64,000 bases of DNA, from positions 28,451 to 92,450 of the forward strand of contig JBJXGV010000021.1 in assembly GCA_046160485.1 (NCBI GenBank), given 5' to 3'. The notes under the pieces were generated by a model that did no database searches, was not told where the DNA came from, and saw only the letters and a program-made list of their open reading frames with translations. This stretch comes from JBJXGV01 sp046160485 (lineage in GTDB: Bacteria > Orphanbacterota > Orphanbacteria > JBJXGV01). This document shows, one piece after another, positions 50,801 through 58,244 of this stretch (the stretch's first letter is position 1; every line of letters begins with the position of its first letter). Made by a program: the position numbers and the translations under genes.

Positions 50801-51541
50801 GACGTTGACAATGACGGCGACGGCCTCTTCGCAGAGGATCCGGCGGACGGCATCGACAACGACGGTGACTGGGTTGGACGTGCGCAGGCGACCGACGGCA
50901 CGTGGTTCTACGTTGACGACAAGAATCAGAACGGGCGCGCGGACGCCGGCGACACGCACGTCGACGAGGATGGCAACGATTCGGAGACGCTCTCTGGCTC
51001 CGGTATCGACACCTCGAGCGTGAGGGTCACGGTGGTCGGCCCCGACTTGAACCAGACGTTCCAGGCGAACAGCACCAACTTCCGCGACGGGCAGCTGCGG
51101 TTCACGGTTACCCGCCCGGACGAGTCGGCTCTGTCGGTCGGCGACTACACGATCAGTGTTCGTGGTCGCGACAGGCTCGGCAACGGCTTCGACAAGGTCT
51201 GTAGCTTCAGCGTGGCGAATGCGGTTCTTGCGGTGTTCGGTGGCGCAGTGTTCCCGAACCCGTTCGATCCCGGCACGGGCAACGCGACGATCCAGTGGGA
51301 GATGTCGCAGCCTGGCTTCGTGACGATCGAGGTCTACGACTTTGCTGGTGACTTCGTCGGGAAGATCGTGGATGGACAGCGCCTGACGCCCGCGGAAGCG
51401 GCGGCAGGTGTGCCGTGGGGTGGTACGAACGAAGATGGCGACGAGCTTGCGGACGGCGGTTACATTGCCCACATCGTGGTCAAGGGCACCGGACGCACGC
51501 AAACGACCGACATCAAGATCGCCATCGACAGGCAGGACTAA
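35840..51541 (+). CDS. Giant (5233-residue) secreted multi-domain surface protein with FlgD-like C-terminal domain
   Basis: This single uninterrupted 15.7-kb gene starts at an ATG with GGAGGAG nine bases upstream. Residues 1 to about 30 are a signal peptide (LALALGLAVTGLSLVGTASA). Most of the protein is made of Ig-like beta-sandwich repeats of roughly 100 residues. A typical unit has an FQYxxxGGxW strand, a DGxYxFR-x2-AxDxxGN strand and a CxL near the join. Acidic TSP3-like Ca-binding inserts (pattern DNDGDGxxD) occur near residues 850-940, 1117-1177, 1531-1640, 2094-2114, 2872-2894 and 4989-5014. The last 100 residues (FPNPFDPGTGN ... IEVYDFAGD ... GGYIAHIVVKG) are a FlgD-Ig/T9SS-like domain. 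It is probably a surface-layer or adhesin-like protein; codon use suggests abundance. No catalytic domain was recognised. Confidence 0.88.
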   Translation: MSRAGGLRRALALALGLAVTGLSLVGTASAIPLRGGPTIRDATYDTGNAAGLADDVLYVVIDGANISGLAAADFATTGSIDLTGAVFAVVSTRATAALVTFTGPTVAMAAGDQVVFSDLGVVAGAIAAPFFPGTSPNTDLTPHAIHTGPIIFTAEHDTGASLDDPTDDSVVVRFNQLINASDGAVAYEYDDFVAPFFGDAADLVDANIVQVSDAAPFTIVQIPLDDIVAPTSGKLTALGSHIKLTGPNPSDGIQDETGASTVTSQVPTSIAQSPIAADGPYLIDAAYNNQATDGGANVGDDVLTLSFDRDIFKSGEDDLLAEEGIKPTDLTFTVAGAFGAASTFSVDRNMVTINMGAGATLPGAASTISPAVVNLITDIYGHQGGQSSPVLITAGAGEGGPAIIRVEQIGSQLFVLFNEDIGGLATTDFALNGQAGGTQITAISSTAGPLAVLNTSNAWNDGDYLALSAAGVVSGLSSGNLNLTANRHPVAKGDGPAAPPIQLISDVAVTFEDDATGIANISWRETAGTDTSDYYLIFTRIGAAIDSTYVLQNYFRGVPVQNPRRVFPHTNIVGQTQVIADTLIHGSVRIAPGDSTTNRDVIVLGDQICFGIVAASYDDEFATPNVSGSTGGISQAICFVAGPVQAPKDTLIGVDDDVIHLSCGPDIIDTLFADAGSVEPAATVLVFSDPAATDTTDPSFMGSVVANADGSWGPIVLTTDGNTPGNLQDPATGFIYLRARDISDNISPATAIYRDIDGTGIQGPDYAMNELPLDLTTPNQIYADGDSIVVTATFGDTIFAGTPVIEGVTTPAPNVTAFADFSQIVTVGGADAVPFINHGTDGFDQDLDWQDNDTDAAADPGDADFLSDDVGLDGVAGTADQGENDGNPTPGEYFCDVGGPNGAGAGDGAYTPGEAFEDVNGNNLRDPGEPDIDLNDSDEYGIYSARWTIAPGTSVTNDGQTNFAQVQNVPVVITAVDCVCNETLMDGTDPENRYLVEIDNQDPSVSELADLEQETDFGGNSATDNQLEEQNGASCFDMGEFIDFTIETPSDADVDYVVMQISVNGGPWQDMSFDPPGEAIADTIAGNYPGAALADDDRDGDADSLDAEVAAAIDEQVNNNPDGVDNDNDGWIDEETDGVDNDGDGVIDAPADGDEVETYSVDNDDNEDGIVDGVATDVGAPGVYDRAYNPQPHVLDAAGLGGVATTFDWFDHSSVADTKTNDVIAGTRLNLDLAHIRNVFGITDADSFQLRGVAVDNTGGAFYGPETDIDGVDVGVPGPTGDVLVSVILADQSGFSADGSPANSHSGNADPGYALPFCIQTNFAPSVTTLIDNLDDEICDAAQNEQGGDPVVPGDETAQIPATPEVYTLEAGATADAESVIFWVSLGDSADWAVIDVDRSGPPWTTNWVPGLVDNDPAARVNRYWLTTTSVDVNGNAESLDRNGDGGLDTLDFQVQVDVVDCVAPVLNITRVQNGVGVTDDDLTDGATVPINNAINIWIDAVSPGAGYTGFSDRDEIFMIGAGVNLLPGDNAFDDDADGTTDEFDFGPDGIMGSGFDGLDNDGDGVVDNAEETDDEWGFDDDVVYGYVARAGLGLDRNPGNRDNPPGIDGNEDADGLIDELDYGPDGVAGTADDEFLRTTDAGVPHDDFFTNDVIRVDFQYRPTSGGGPWLPIPGTASLTGTIVNGNVSDLVPPLKVTWDVTGLPPGDYDIRAQGFDIEGNTNDGTAFISTIKIDPTGLRAYITPPVQEPADPAGVFDLYAHTYIHDTFIDHVDFEFSTDDGASWAFIARDDNDDASNGGDVLMRAGTTPFQSATASDVVGGTGRAFGTTYRFLDRDADGYSALDPIIVSADAFLDGGDNVVLGQVEPSEAGAALTQLNSNGVFDAASDIYYVDTGGSSAFEPQDWIYQDNVNNAQTSGFDLWTVVWDARGLSGEVWVRAVATNELGVTDSDGIPYEVLDIDVDAPCAEISGIVLMDGTFEAPNYDTLDVFSTNDFIQIRATVAAADVEEVVFQMSVDGGANWFSSTSYFDVNDDSDFYADIDGIPGFSAGDEIFFDADGDFKRSAADVVLRNQGITDPITPLGWQLIPLLGEDGPGSGDEDDDGQTDEDDVDSTDLLASSGGYYDAFLNIVDANAAGLFQTDTQVLFRAIATDSNNNTCPNPTFFKAIIHERSTCLVDAIVATTQTGDTLDIFSELSDGDGSDQIDASVTTVNVFATAEDGSTITGLRLFYRKNPLAYPGLNVFTNPWIDSGVSDATYPYNLAWGVAGLADGCYQFYVQCSDASGNNSDAPAAPYEISKLTVSANITLFQNSLGETIANGASVYPGDEMTIFADLSNPAATADAEVLFQYAERIVGEVVTLSPGNPYRYDLALTAVLDGDPDDESTVDVTVNGVPATYYTEDAFDALGAKTINQFTMRNGGATVELGGAQSAGVEILISYNVTGYNTIPEGDRNAPFSVEWNFTTGGIPGASFAETNAFDIIASVSYDFFSTYYENEGGQTPPGDPCLIEPDLSEGRFVLLLDAEGPCATIHGFELDRGDTSYPYLENQPGNPLCFIGDKNENGLAAKEVDVFITTDEAITEIDSVYAFVDGEATQYDFTRYTTTDSDASNDSISIPITFYVQDYSYLLDGDQAFNNGIALDPNDIENVTLRYALGINFNEPAYELVMYDDGVNGGDKTANDGCYTATPRLALGSTYGYSFDVDLIGDNYEPDLFDDRRNFDGDAHNNVQSAIVVPGDFWYFHFDSAVPGIDVLDNGVHTIIAWAVDVDGNRRSSKSCDGEVGSFIVDNIAPIINMIDMTSIVNPNDEDCSPYTASVMIAPNPASIPALGVDEVQFQYSPDNGGRWIFLGNDTSSDGGWALQDDWTIDPMEDGIDNDGDGFTDETDLLGDGESEEQVTFLLRALAKDDCGNVGYSSEIAFVIDTRPPDCELIAPATGTLYAYGDIVTLSATSPDAGNLSKMTFQYMDRGGEWRDIDWTPQDDSDPNYVPAPFANADTVTVTWDSRILDLDGENPFVWFRCCAADSACNEDCENQPIIVQFYDASAPGAWITQYDTDCGQFSPADPKLSVQGDDIVVSGIAIDPSGYENVAKVTVERRVSEGVWAELATVFGVFGSTNDVTATWQATIDVTPYCGTTLVLRSLATDVNGNTSENLITYNLPVDCVEPVVAYNADGFIFIDSTAVYENDGTTGTGLVIKPNPFTGDVVFRVTTDDPDVQSMLVQYREVDPTEPGDWQTLEVCDSAPGATPVVNGSCDLTLDFEPNVTVPGGGYFWWGVARDWAEEISLDDGKYEFRVLATDYACNTNALSLELVAATIDTEDPFCTYFGNNAIGERPQGEVAAGDTVRLVLTASDAETDVEAVWYEWSFDQENWVTIGSDKEPEGDKIDTDNPSWASDILWTTPDYVVYDKDAYVRAHIFDSAWNEEICEQTIRIEDKTPPFGTRIYDIVLDDGGCIQPPDITPNTIMGGTTINSSVDIFAQTAVGDTGIAEVTFEISGDNGVTWTTIGIDQNETELEMPDGSGPGMLVWTWSIEFDPKQLNTNGNRAFPDGNYLIRASAVDSEENYEILTATAPMRAPLTIDCTPPVVKMNVVDTTEFDATPQVCETNVERGSIINVGGRTVVSETDMTETTNEDVEVTFYIANTKDELWVTDSWKAMTPANGFHFDPLNNEDNPDESRPYSFYWNTALTEPPLVVGNSYAIVAVGEDLVCNVGEITETWMAGLGTCFTILDTTAPCATIVELERDNDPSYQQWPDYSRVNRLDYLGASILPGDTDVEKVDFYYRAQGATAWILADGDLTRLGDTFWELSDWTSDNLTEGTYEFAANAVDDVGNADFDPSNAASIPCSITRLIIDRSAPVIAEVTAPADSQTCADARYIYDNDGDATIDVWVNLSAEYLASNGNDVYLDENGEDNDDSGVKFQWKYSQSPDVDDEWDSSGFDNILFDARSGRFSTTFDVDEPADDIVDFRVVMQDSAGNVSETVFATWVVLPTEDPDVAITQIKNLATDTTIDPNDQGQQTDISAGDPIQIWVTARTGSQYVPAWASCGLDSTFFEVARSDEKGEEPNDDDYMPLTVGTATQDTLPGGNAFFAEWNTTGLTPGFYWVRAFAVDCCGNRGDSEAVELRVKSQSLPKVAVVCFDEDVVNDITGHTIAHVYAQEWCDQEVDKVIFEYRDANGPGSTDWVVFGFTESVSDADSLWISSVDLTTTTSFAIGDQIDFRATAIKYIDDEADDDSRIIDMVDPTPVVTSVTVQRNPIGTRDLVLVPVRTNPELVSFESVNLVPEARVQWTVAVNTNAVTTVPWLNVISEDTYDDQDQWEESVKMYRSTNELTLWRGGATKAVTRQICDGGTINFCAAAVDSAIGRVDIAHWSNKAYRVNTQLGSNGPVSLEADADHSVSVEIPPGNSITAGAILLSRTIDPSTEEDEDQTLYLSLLPNSCWDLRQLDCANPFGFRDCSESIDETYPATVTIKYDEADFPLEYQASEWESKLVPAYYDTFDEQFHIDEIFTVKVDTLANTVTFKTEELCDKNVYCLIIPKVEPLAASIYPLWNGFSNDHPIIQGTLTDIFTTGEGNDGNDLDLNTFKLWIDNRLVAWTDDYQDQSEDGLQGCDPREFPGDEDFEENAVGNGCLDLDAAENDDDYTNTAVFTYHHSTLSQDELAPGEHTLRIAMYGQTEDASRWYDRKWVFNVDVTPPRAWINGGFVDSPILSNVGGYINSEEPALTAYLLDRESGVMVKPRQADPILNVLFSNLVGGEFDITVDFPTTPENPDVVLTIGSIELPIQDVGLKMDVWLVDEANRQNNDGEDDEEDIDEYFDRNLIQTATADMLEFTPPLPLSNGDDEGTYTPADTLIARFPLVVDLAQYDGRELEVVLYTAKLEHIGHDISNIDDILGGLLGSLGTGKAAVSKADPTAEVAGDEEFTKYLLGAMDCVGNVGSAYTAARFIVDGAAPSVAFVSPQCNASVAPGQPLNVIVALTDQTFRPDVDNDGDGLFAEDPADGIDNDGDWVGRAQATDGTWFYVDDKNQNGRADAGDTHVDEDGNDSETLSGSGIDTSSVRVTVVGPDLNQTFQANSTNFRDGQLRFTVTRPDESALSVGDYTISVRGRDRLGNGFDKVCSFSVANAVLAVFGGAVFPNPFDPGTGNATIQWEMSQPGFVTIEVYDFAGDFVGKIVDGQRLTPAEAAAGVPWGGTNEDGDELADGGYIAHIVVKGTGRTQTTDIKIAIDRQD

Positions 51542-51553
51542 ACTCCCAGGGCG

Positions 51554-51650
51554 CCGGGCTCCCGCCGGAAGGCGGGGGCCCGGACCGCCCGGGAACCTTT
51601 CATCGAGGGGAGCGAGACTCTTCTCGATGAAGGGAGCCCGGGAAACCGGG
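51554..51650 (+). promoter_or_regulatory. Intercistronic RNA structure with three hairpins and a competing long-range pairing
   Basis: Hairpin 1 pairs 51554-51566 with 51571-51583 (13 bp, GGAA tetraloop). Hairpin 2 pairs 51599-51607 with 51623-51631 (9 bp, extended by two C-G pairs past a bulge). Hairpin 3 pairs CCCGG 51637-51641 with CCGGG 51646-51650 (GAAA tetraloop). The 5' arm of hairpin 1 (51554-51563) is also perfectly complementary over 10 bp to 51632-51641, which would break hairpins 1 and 3. It begins 13 bases after the giant gene's stop and has no U tract, so it may be a partial terminator, stability element or switch. Confidence 0.55.
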
Positions 51651-51783
51651 GTCAAAAAACATGACGGGACTCAACGAGATGAACTCGAACAACAACCAAA
51701 TAAATCACAATTCAATTCCTTGTGGGCGCGGTGGGGAGTCTTACGCGACGCGGCAGAATCCCCGCGAGAGGAGGACGAGGAAG

Positions 51784-53469
<1,686 letters not shown>

Positions 53470-53509
53470 TAGAGCGTTGCGGCACGCCTTGCGCGTGCCC
53501 GTCGACACG

Positions 53510-53536
53510 AAGGCCCCGGACGGTGTCCGGGGCCTT
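53510..53536. terminator. Bidirectional hairpin terminator
   Basis: AAGGCCCCGGAC (53510-53521) pairs with GTCCGGGGCCTT (53525-53536) around a three-base loop, 40 bases after the OmpA-fusion stop and between it and the converging mazG. The T tract is short, but symmetry suits termination from both sides. Confidence 0.75.
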
Positions 53537-53607
53537 CTGCTATCTATCCGGAGATCTTGTGCGTGTTCGAGAACGGAGCGTGAAGCGCGCGGTCGAACCC
53601 GGCGCTG

Positions 53608-54543
53608 CTAGGTGGGGTCCTCGCGCGGTGCGGGGCCCGGGGATGCGTCGTCGCGCACCTTCGCCTCCCGCCACGCGGCATCCATCTCCGCGAGCGTGAG
53701 CGGTTCCGCGGCGCCGGCGATCGCGGCTTCAACGTGCCGGAACCGGCGGCGGAACTTCTCCGTGGTGCGCGCGAGCGTGTGCTCGGGATTCGCCCCCAGA
53801 AAGCGCGACAGGTTCACCGCGGAAAACAAGAGGTCGCCCAGTTCCTCCGCGGCACCGTCGGTGTCGGAGGCTGCGAGCCGTTCGCGGATTTCACCCGTCT
53901 CCTCGTCGATCTTGTCGACGACGTCGAGCACTTCGGTCCAGTCAAAACCGAGACTGGCTGCCTTTTCCTGAACTCGGCGCGCGCGCAATAGCGGCGACAG
54001 CGACTTCGGGATACCGTCGAGAACCGATTCGCGCGCCGATTCCTCGCCCTTCTTGATGGCTTCCCAGTTGCGGCGCACGTCGGCGCTCCCGTCGACCTCC
54101 ACGTCGCCGAACACGTGCGGGTGACGGCGGATCATCTTCTCGGCAGACCCAGCGAGGACATCCTCGAGCGTGAAGCGGTCCGTCTCTTCGGAGATGACGA
54201 TCATCATCAGGACCAAGAAGAGGAGGTCACCGAGTTCCTTGCGGAGGTGGTCGGGAGACGGTTCGTGAAGGGACTCGGAAACTTCGTGCGCTTCCTCGAG
54301 AATGTACGGAGTAAGCGATTCGAGGGTTTGCTCCTGGTCCCAGGGGCAGCCGCCGTCGCCACGAAGACGGCGTGCGATCCCGTAGAGCTCCGCGAAGAGT
54401 TCACTATGGCGCCGTGTCGGTTCCAGGAGTCTCCTTTCGGGCTGAGGTGGACGCGGCGGAAGGGCCGCGGTGGCCGCCGCCGCGACAGTATCGGGGAGCG
54501 GGTGACGGCTACAAGCGGTTTCGCGCACGCTGTGCGAATGCAC
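53608..54543 (-). CDS. mazG: Nucleoside triphosphate pyrophosphohydrolase MazG
   Basis: This MazG-family enzyme hydrolyses (d)NTPs to NMP and pyrophosphate, a house-cleaning and stringent-response role. It has two MazG halves. The first has LRGDGGCPWDQEQT, EEAHEVSESL and LGDLLFLVLM (the E-x2-E and D metal ligands). The second has EELGDLLFSAVNL and ENTLARxxxKFxxRF-like sequence. The longest frame starts at ATG 54543, but the first 38 residues look non-coding. A perfect AAAGGAG sits four bases before an in-frame CTG at 54426, which may be the true start (272 residues, close to the usual length). It is divergent from alr. Confidence 0.9.
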   Translation of the reverse strand: MHSHSVRETACSRHPLPDTVAAAATAALPPRPPQPERRLLEPTRRHSELFAELYGIARRLRGDGGCPWDQEQTLESLTPYILEEAHEVSESLHEPSPDHLRKELGDLLFLVLMMIVISEETDRFTLEDVLAGSAEKMIRRHPHVFGDVEVDGSADVRRNWEAIKKGEESARESVLDGIPKSLSPLLRARRVQEKAASLGFDWTEVLDVVDKIDEETGEIRERLAASDTDGAAEELGDLLFSAVNLSRFLGANPEHTLARTTEKFRRRFRHVEAAIAGAAEPLTLAEMDAAWREAKVRDDASPGPAPREDPT

Positions 54544-54631
54544 GCTTGCGAGGGGCGCGTGCGTCGATTACCGTGCGGACGCGCGTAGGGCGCGCGGAGC
54601 CTCACCGGCGCGCACCGCGCCTAGGGATGAC

Positions 54632-55852
54632 ATGACGATCGATCACCGCGAAGATCTTCCGCCGCTGACTGCCTGGGCCGTCGTCGATCTCGACGCCGTC
54701 CGCGAGAACATTCAAACCGTGCGGCGCCTAATCCCGCCAGGCACGCAGATCCTGCTGACCGTGAAGGCCGACGCCTATGGCCTCGGCGCGATCGCGGTGT
54801 CGCAGGAGGCTGCCGGCTGCGGCGTCGAGATGCTGGGCGTTGCGACGCTCGAGGAAGGCATCGAGCTGCGTCGCGCGGGGATCGCGCTTCCGATCCTCGT
54901 CCTGGCGCCCGTGCTCGCGGACGGCGCCGTCCACGCGCAACGCTTCGGCCTTCGCACCACGGTCAACGACCTCGCGTTCGCGGCGGCGGTCTCGGCGGCT
55001 GCGCGCGCGGCCGGCGAGTGCGCCGTCGTTCACGTCGAAATCGACACGGGAATGGGCCGGACCGGCGTCCCTGCGGCGACGGCGGCGGCGTTCATCGAGA
55101 GTCTCTACGCGACACCCGCGATCAAGATCGAAGGCATTTACACGCACTTCCCGTCGTCGAACGAATGCGAGTTCGAATTCATGCAGCATCAGGCGTCGCT
55201 GTTCGCGGACGTGATCGAAACGCTCGCGCGGCGCGGGATTTCCATCCCGATTCATCACGCGGCGAACAGTGCTGCGATACTCAACGCGCCGCGTTTTCAC
55301 ATGCGGATGGTGCGGCCGGGACTGGCCGTCTACGGGTTCCCGCCGTACGAGCCGCTGCCGGCGGGTACGCGTCTACGGCCTGCGATGTCGCTTAGGACAC
55401 GCGTCGTGCAAGTCCGCGACTTCGAGCCCGGAACGACGATCAGCTACGGTCGCGCGTACGTCGTGACGAAGCCGGCGCGGATCGCTGCCATCGCGATCGG
55501 ATACGGACATGGCATTAGCCGCGCGCTATCGGATCGCGGCGAGGTTCTCGTAAGAGGGATCCGCGCACCGATCGTCGGCCGGGTCACGATGGACACGACA
55601 ATGATCGATGTGACCGCAATACCCGATGTCTGCGCGGGTGACGAAGCGGTTCTCTTCGGCGTGCAAGACGGGGCCGAGGTCTTCATCGACGAGCTCGCGG
55701 CAATCCAGGGGACGATCAGCTACGAGGTCACGTGCGCGATTGGGAGGCGCGTCGCCCGCGTTTACCGAAGGGGTGGCCGCGACGTTTCGCGTCGAACGAT
55801 GCTCGGAGGCAATGCCCAGGTCGATGGACGCGGGTTCACGAAGACCGCGTAG
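54632..55852 (+). CDS. alr: Alanine racemase
   Basis: This 406-residue fold-III PLP enzyme interconverts L- and D-alanine for peptidoglycan. The N-terminal PLP lysine is K45 in LLTVKADAYGLG. The opposite catalytic tyrosine is in IAIGYGHGISRAL (Y291). DTGMGRTGV and MDTTMIDVT are typical. It has a 25-residue tail beyond the usual RVxRxY end. That tail is formed by the 91-bp tail-to-tail overlap with the converging PBP1A gene. Confidence 0.96.
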   Translation: MTIDHREDLPPLTAWAVVDLDAVRENIQTVRRLIPPGTQILLTVKADAYGLGAIAVSQEAAGCGVEMLGVATLEEGIELRRAGIALPILVLAPVLADGAVHAQRFGLRTTVNDLAFAAAVSAAARAAGECAVVHVEIDTGMGRTGVPAATAAAFIESLYATPAIKIEGIYTHFPSSNECEFEFMQHQASLFADVIETLARRGISIPIHHAANSAAILNAPRFHMRMVRPGLAVYGFPPYEPLPAGTRLRPAMSLRTRVVQVRDFEPGTTISYGRAYVVTKPARIAAIAIGYGHGISRALSDRGEVLVRGIRAPIVGRVTMDTTMIDVTAIPDVCAGDEAVLFGVQDGAEVFIDELAAIQGTISYEVTCAIGRRVARVYRRGGRDVSRRTMLGGNAQVDGRGFTKTA

Positions 55853-58011
55853 TCGGCCGGCTCGTCGGAGTGCGCGATCGCCGCGCGGCTTTCGTCGCGC
55901 TGTACCCCCGCGTCGAGTACAACCGTTTCGGTAGCCTCGCTCGGCTCCAAGGTTCCATCTGCGCGCCCAGGCGCATGGATCTGACAGACGAGCGACGGCT
56001 CGGTCCCCAGTATGTAGACCTCCGAGCGCGTGCGCTCGCAACGCTCGGTCGCCAGCCCGCCACTCTCGATGCAGATCTGCCTGTTCACGATGCCCTCCGG
56101 TCGCGGGAACGGCGCGTCGTTCGCGTGACCGGTTCCCGTGATGAAGTCAGTCCAAATCGGAAGCGCGGTCTTCGCCCCGGTTTGGTCCTCGCCGATCTTT
56201 TCCTTCCGGTCGAATCCCACCCAGACGCCGCACGCGACCTCGGGCGTGTAGCCGACGAACCAACCGTCCGTGTAGTCGTCCGGCGTCCCGGTCTTCCCCG
56301 CGGCGGCGCCGTGAAGCCCGAGGCTCCGCGCCTTCGCCGCAGTACCTTCGTTGATCACCGACTCGAGCAGGCTGGTCATGATGTACGCCGTTTTCGGATC
56401 GAGTGCGCTGACCAGATGCGTTTTCGACTCTTCGAGTACGTGGCCGTCGCGGTCTTCGACGCGGAGGATAGACCGCGGCGTTGCGCGAATCCCGCCGTCG
56501 GCGAAAACCGCGAACGCGGAAGTCATCTCCATGAGTGTGACCTCGAAGCTGCCGAGCGCGAGCGACGGGACGGCGCGCAAGGGGCTCGTGACGCCGAGCC
56601 GGCGCGCGCATTCGATCGTTGCCTTCGGGCCGAATCGGAGGAGCATCCGAACGGCCGGGACGTTGACCGAATGCGCGAGCGCGTCGCGGACCAAGACCTC
56701 ACCTCGGAAGAGCCCGTCATAGTTCCGCGGTTTGTAGTCCTCCGAGCCGGGAACGGGAATCGTGATCGGTTCGTCGACGCAAATGTCGCCGGCGGTCATC
56801 CCAGATTCGACTCCAGCTGCATAGACGAAGACCTTGAACGCGGAACCCGGCTGGCGCTTCGCCTGGGTCGCACGATTGAAGTGCGAGTCGGTAAAGTCCC
56901 GCCCGCCCACCATCGCAAGGACGTCGCCGGTAGACGGGTCGATCGCAACCAGGGCGCCCTGTACGTATTGCGTCTCAGAACTATCGGATGCGCTGGAGCG
57001 ATCCTTCTCATCTGAGAAACTCGCGTGGTCGCGGCGAAAGCCCCGCCGTTCCTCCATTTCGCTTAGACGTGCCTCTACAACGTCCTCGGCGACGTGTTGC
57101 ATCGCAAGATCGAGCGTCGTGTAAATCCGCAATCCGCCACCATAGATCGTCTCGGCATCGTAACGCGTCAGCAGGTCTTGCCGCACGGCCTCGATGAAGT
57201 ACGGCGCTTCGCGCACCTTGCGGCGGACGTTCGGAAGCGGCTGGAGTTGGTCGCTCGCGATCTGCATTTCGTTCCGCGAAATCACACCCGCATCGGCCAT
57301 GAGCTGCAAAACGACACGCGCGCGCGCGATCGAAGCCTCGGGGTGGCGGAGGGGCGAATAGCCGCTCGGATTCTTCGGAATGCCAGCGAGCGTCGCGCAT
57401 TCGGAGAGCACGAGATCCTTGGCCGGCTTTCCGAAGTACAAGTGCGACGCGGACTCCACGCCGTACGCACCGTGGCCGAAGTAGATCTGGTTGAGATACA
57501 TCTCCAGTATCTCGTCCTTCGTGTACATGCTCTCGATCTCGACGGCAAGGAGCGCCTCCTTGATCTTTCTTGTGAAGGCCTTGTCGTGGGTCAGGAACAG
57601 GTTCCGTACGAGCTGTTGCGTGATCGTGCTGCCACCCTGCGCTTTTCGTCCCTCACGAATGTTGACGACGATCGCTCGAAACGTATCGAGCACACTCACG
57701 CCCCAGTGTTCGTGGAAGCGGGCGTCCTCCGTTGCAAGGAATGCGTCGATTAGCGGCTTAGGAAGTTCCCGAAGCGACACGATGAGGCGATTCTCTTGGA
57801 ACAGCTCGGAAATCGGCGTGCCGTGCCGATCGACTATCGTTGTCTTCACCGGAGGTGCGATCGACTGAAGCCGTGAAATGTTTGGGAGGTCACGCCGAAA
57901 AAAGAAGATTGTCCCGACGACAACGGCCGTGACGATGCATGCCGCGATGAGTCCCAGCAACACGGCGAATCGGAGCGTCGAAGTGATGGAGAGGGGCTGC
58001 TGGCCCGACAT
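55762..58011 (-). CDS. Class A penicillin-binding protein (PBP1A-like transglycosylase/transpeptidase)
   Basis: This 749-residue bifunctional peptidoglycan synthase has a TM helix at about residues 15-37. The GT51 domain has ATEDARFHEH (catalytic Glu95), GGSTITQQLVRNLFL, KEALLAVEIE and YLNQIYFG. The transpeptidase has SAFK (S390 to K393), HSVN and KTGT starting at K573. The ATG at 58011 precedes the TM helix; 73 upstream in-frame residues look non-coding. The C-terminal 30 residues lie in the overlap with alr. It polymerises and cross-links peptidoglycan in the periplasm, the step that uses D-Ala made by the converging gene's product. Confidence 0.95.
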   Translation of the reverse strand: MSGQQPLSITSTLRFAVLLGLIAACIVTAVVVGTIFFFRRDLPNISRLQSIAPPVKTTIVDRHGTPISELFQENRLIVSLRELPKPLIDAFLATEDARFHEHWGVSVLDTFRAIVVNIREGRKAQGGSTITQQLVRNLFLTHDKAFTRKIKEALLAVEIESMYTKDEILEMYLNQIYFGHGAYGVESASHLYFGKPAKDLVLSECATLAGIPKNPSGYSPLRHPEASIARARVVLQLMADAGVISRNEMQIASDQLQPLPNVRRKVREAPYFIEAVRQDLLTRYDAETIYGGGLRIYTTLDLAMQHVAEDVVEARLSEMEERRGFRRDHASFSDEKDRSSASDSSETQYVQGALVAIDPSTGDVLAMVGGRDFTDSHFNRATQAKRQPGSAFKVFVYAAGVESGMTAGDICVDEPITIPVPGSEDYKPRNYDGLFRGEVLVRDALAHSVNVPAVRMLLRFGPKATIECARRLGVTSPLRAVPSLALGSFEVTLMEMTSAFAVFADGGIRATPRSILRVEDRDGHVLEESKTHLVSALDPKTAYIMTSLLESVINEGTAAKARSLGLHGAAAGKTGTPDDYTDGWFVGYTPEVACGVWVGFDRKEKIGEDQTGAKTALPIWTDFITGTGHANDAPFPRPEGIVNRQICIESGGLATERCERTRSEVYILGTEPSLVCQIHAPGRADGTLEPSEATETVVLDAGVQRDESRAAIAHSDEPADYAVFVNPRPSTWALPPSIVRRETSRPPLR

Positions 58012-58244
58012 TCGTTTTCCCGAAGGGGGAGAGGAGATGATCGTCGCGTCCGAAACGGACTCGGGAAGATTAGGCCGGGTGCCGAAGCCGGTCAAGACGG
58101 AACGCCGCGCGTCGCTGCACTGCGAAGGGAATTCGGCTTGTCGATCTCGAAACGGCCATGCTAGCGTCGAGAATTCTTTACGCTCGCGAGGCGAATGTGC
58201 CGCCGGCGCGTGCGCGGAGAGTCGAACCACTCTGGAGCCGAAAA

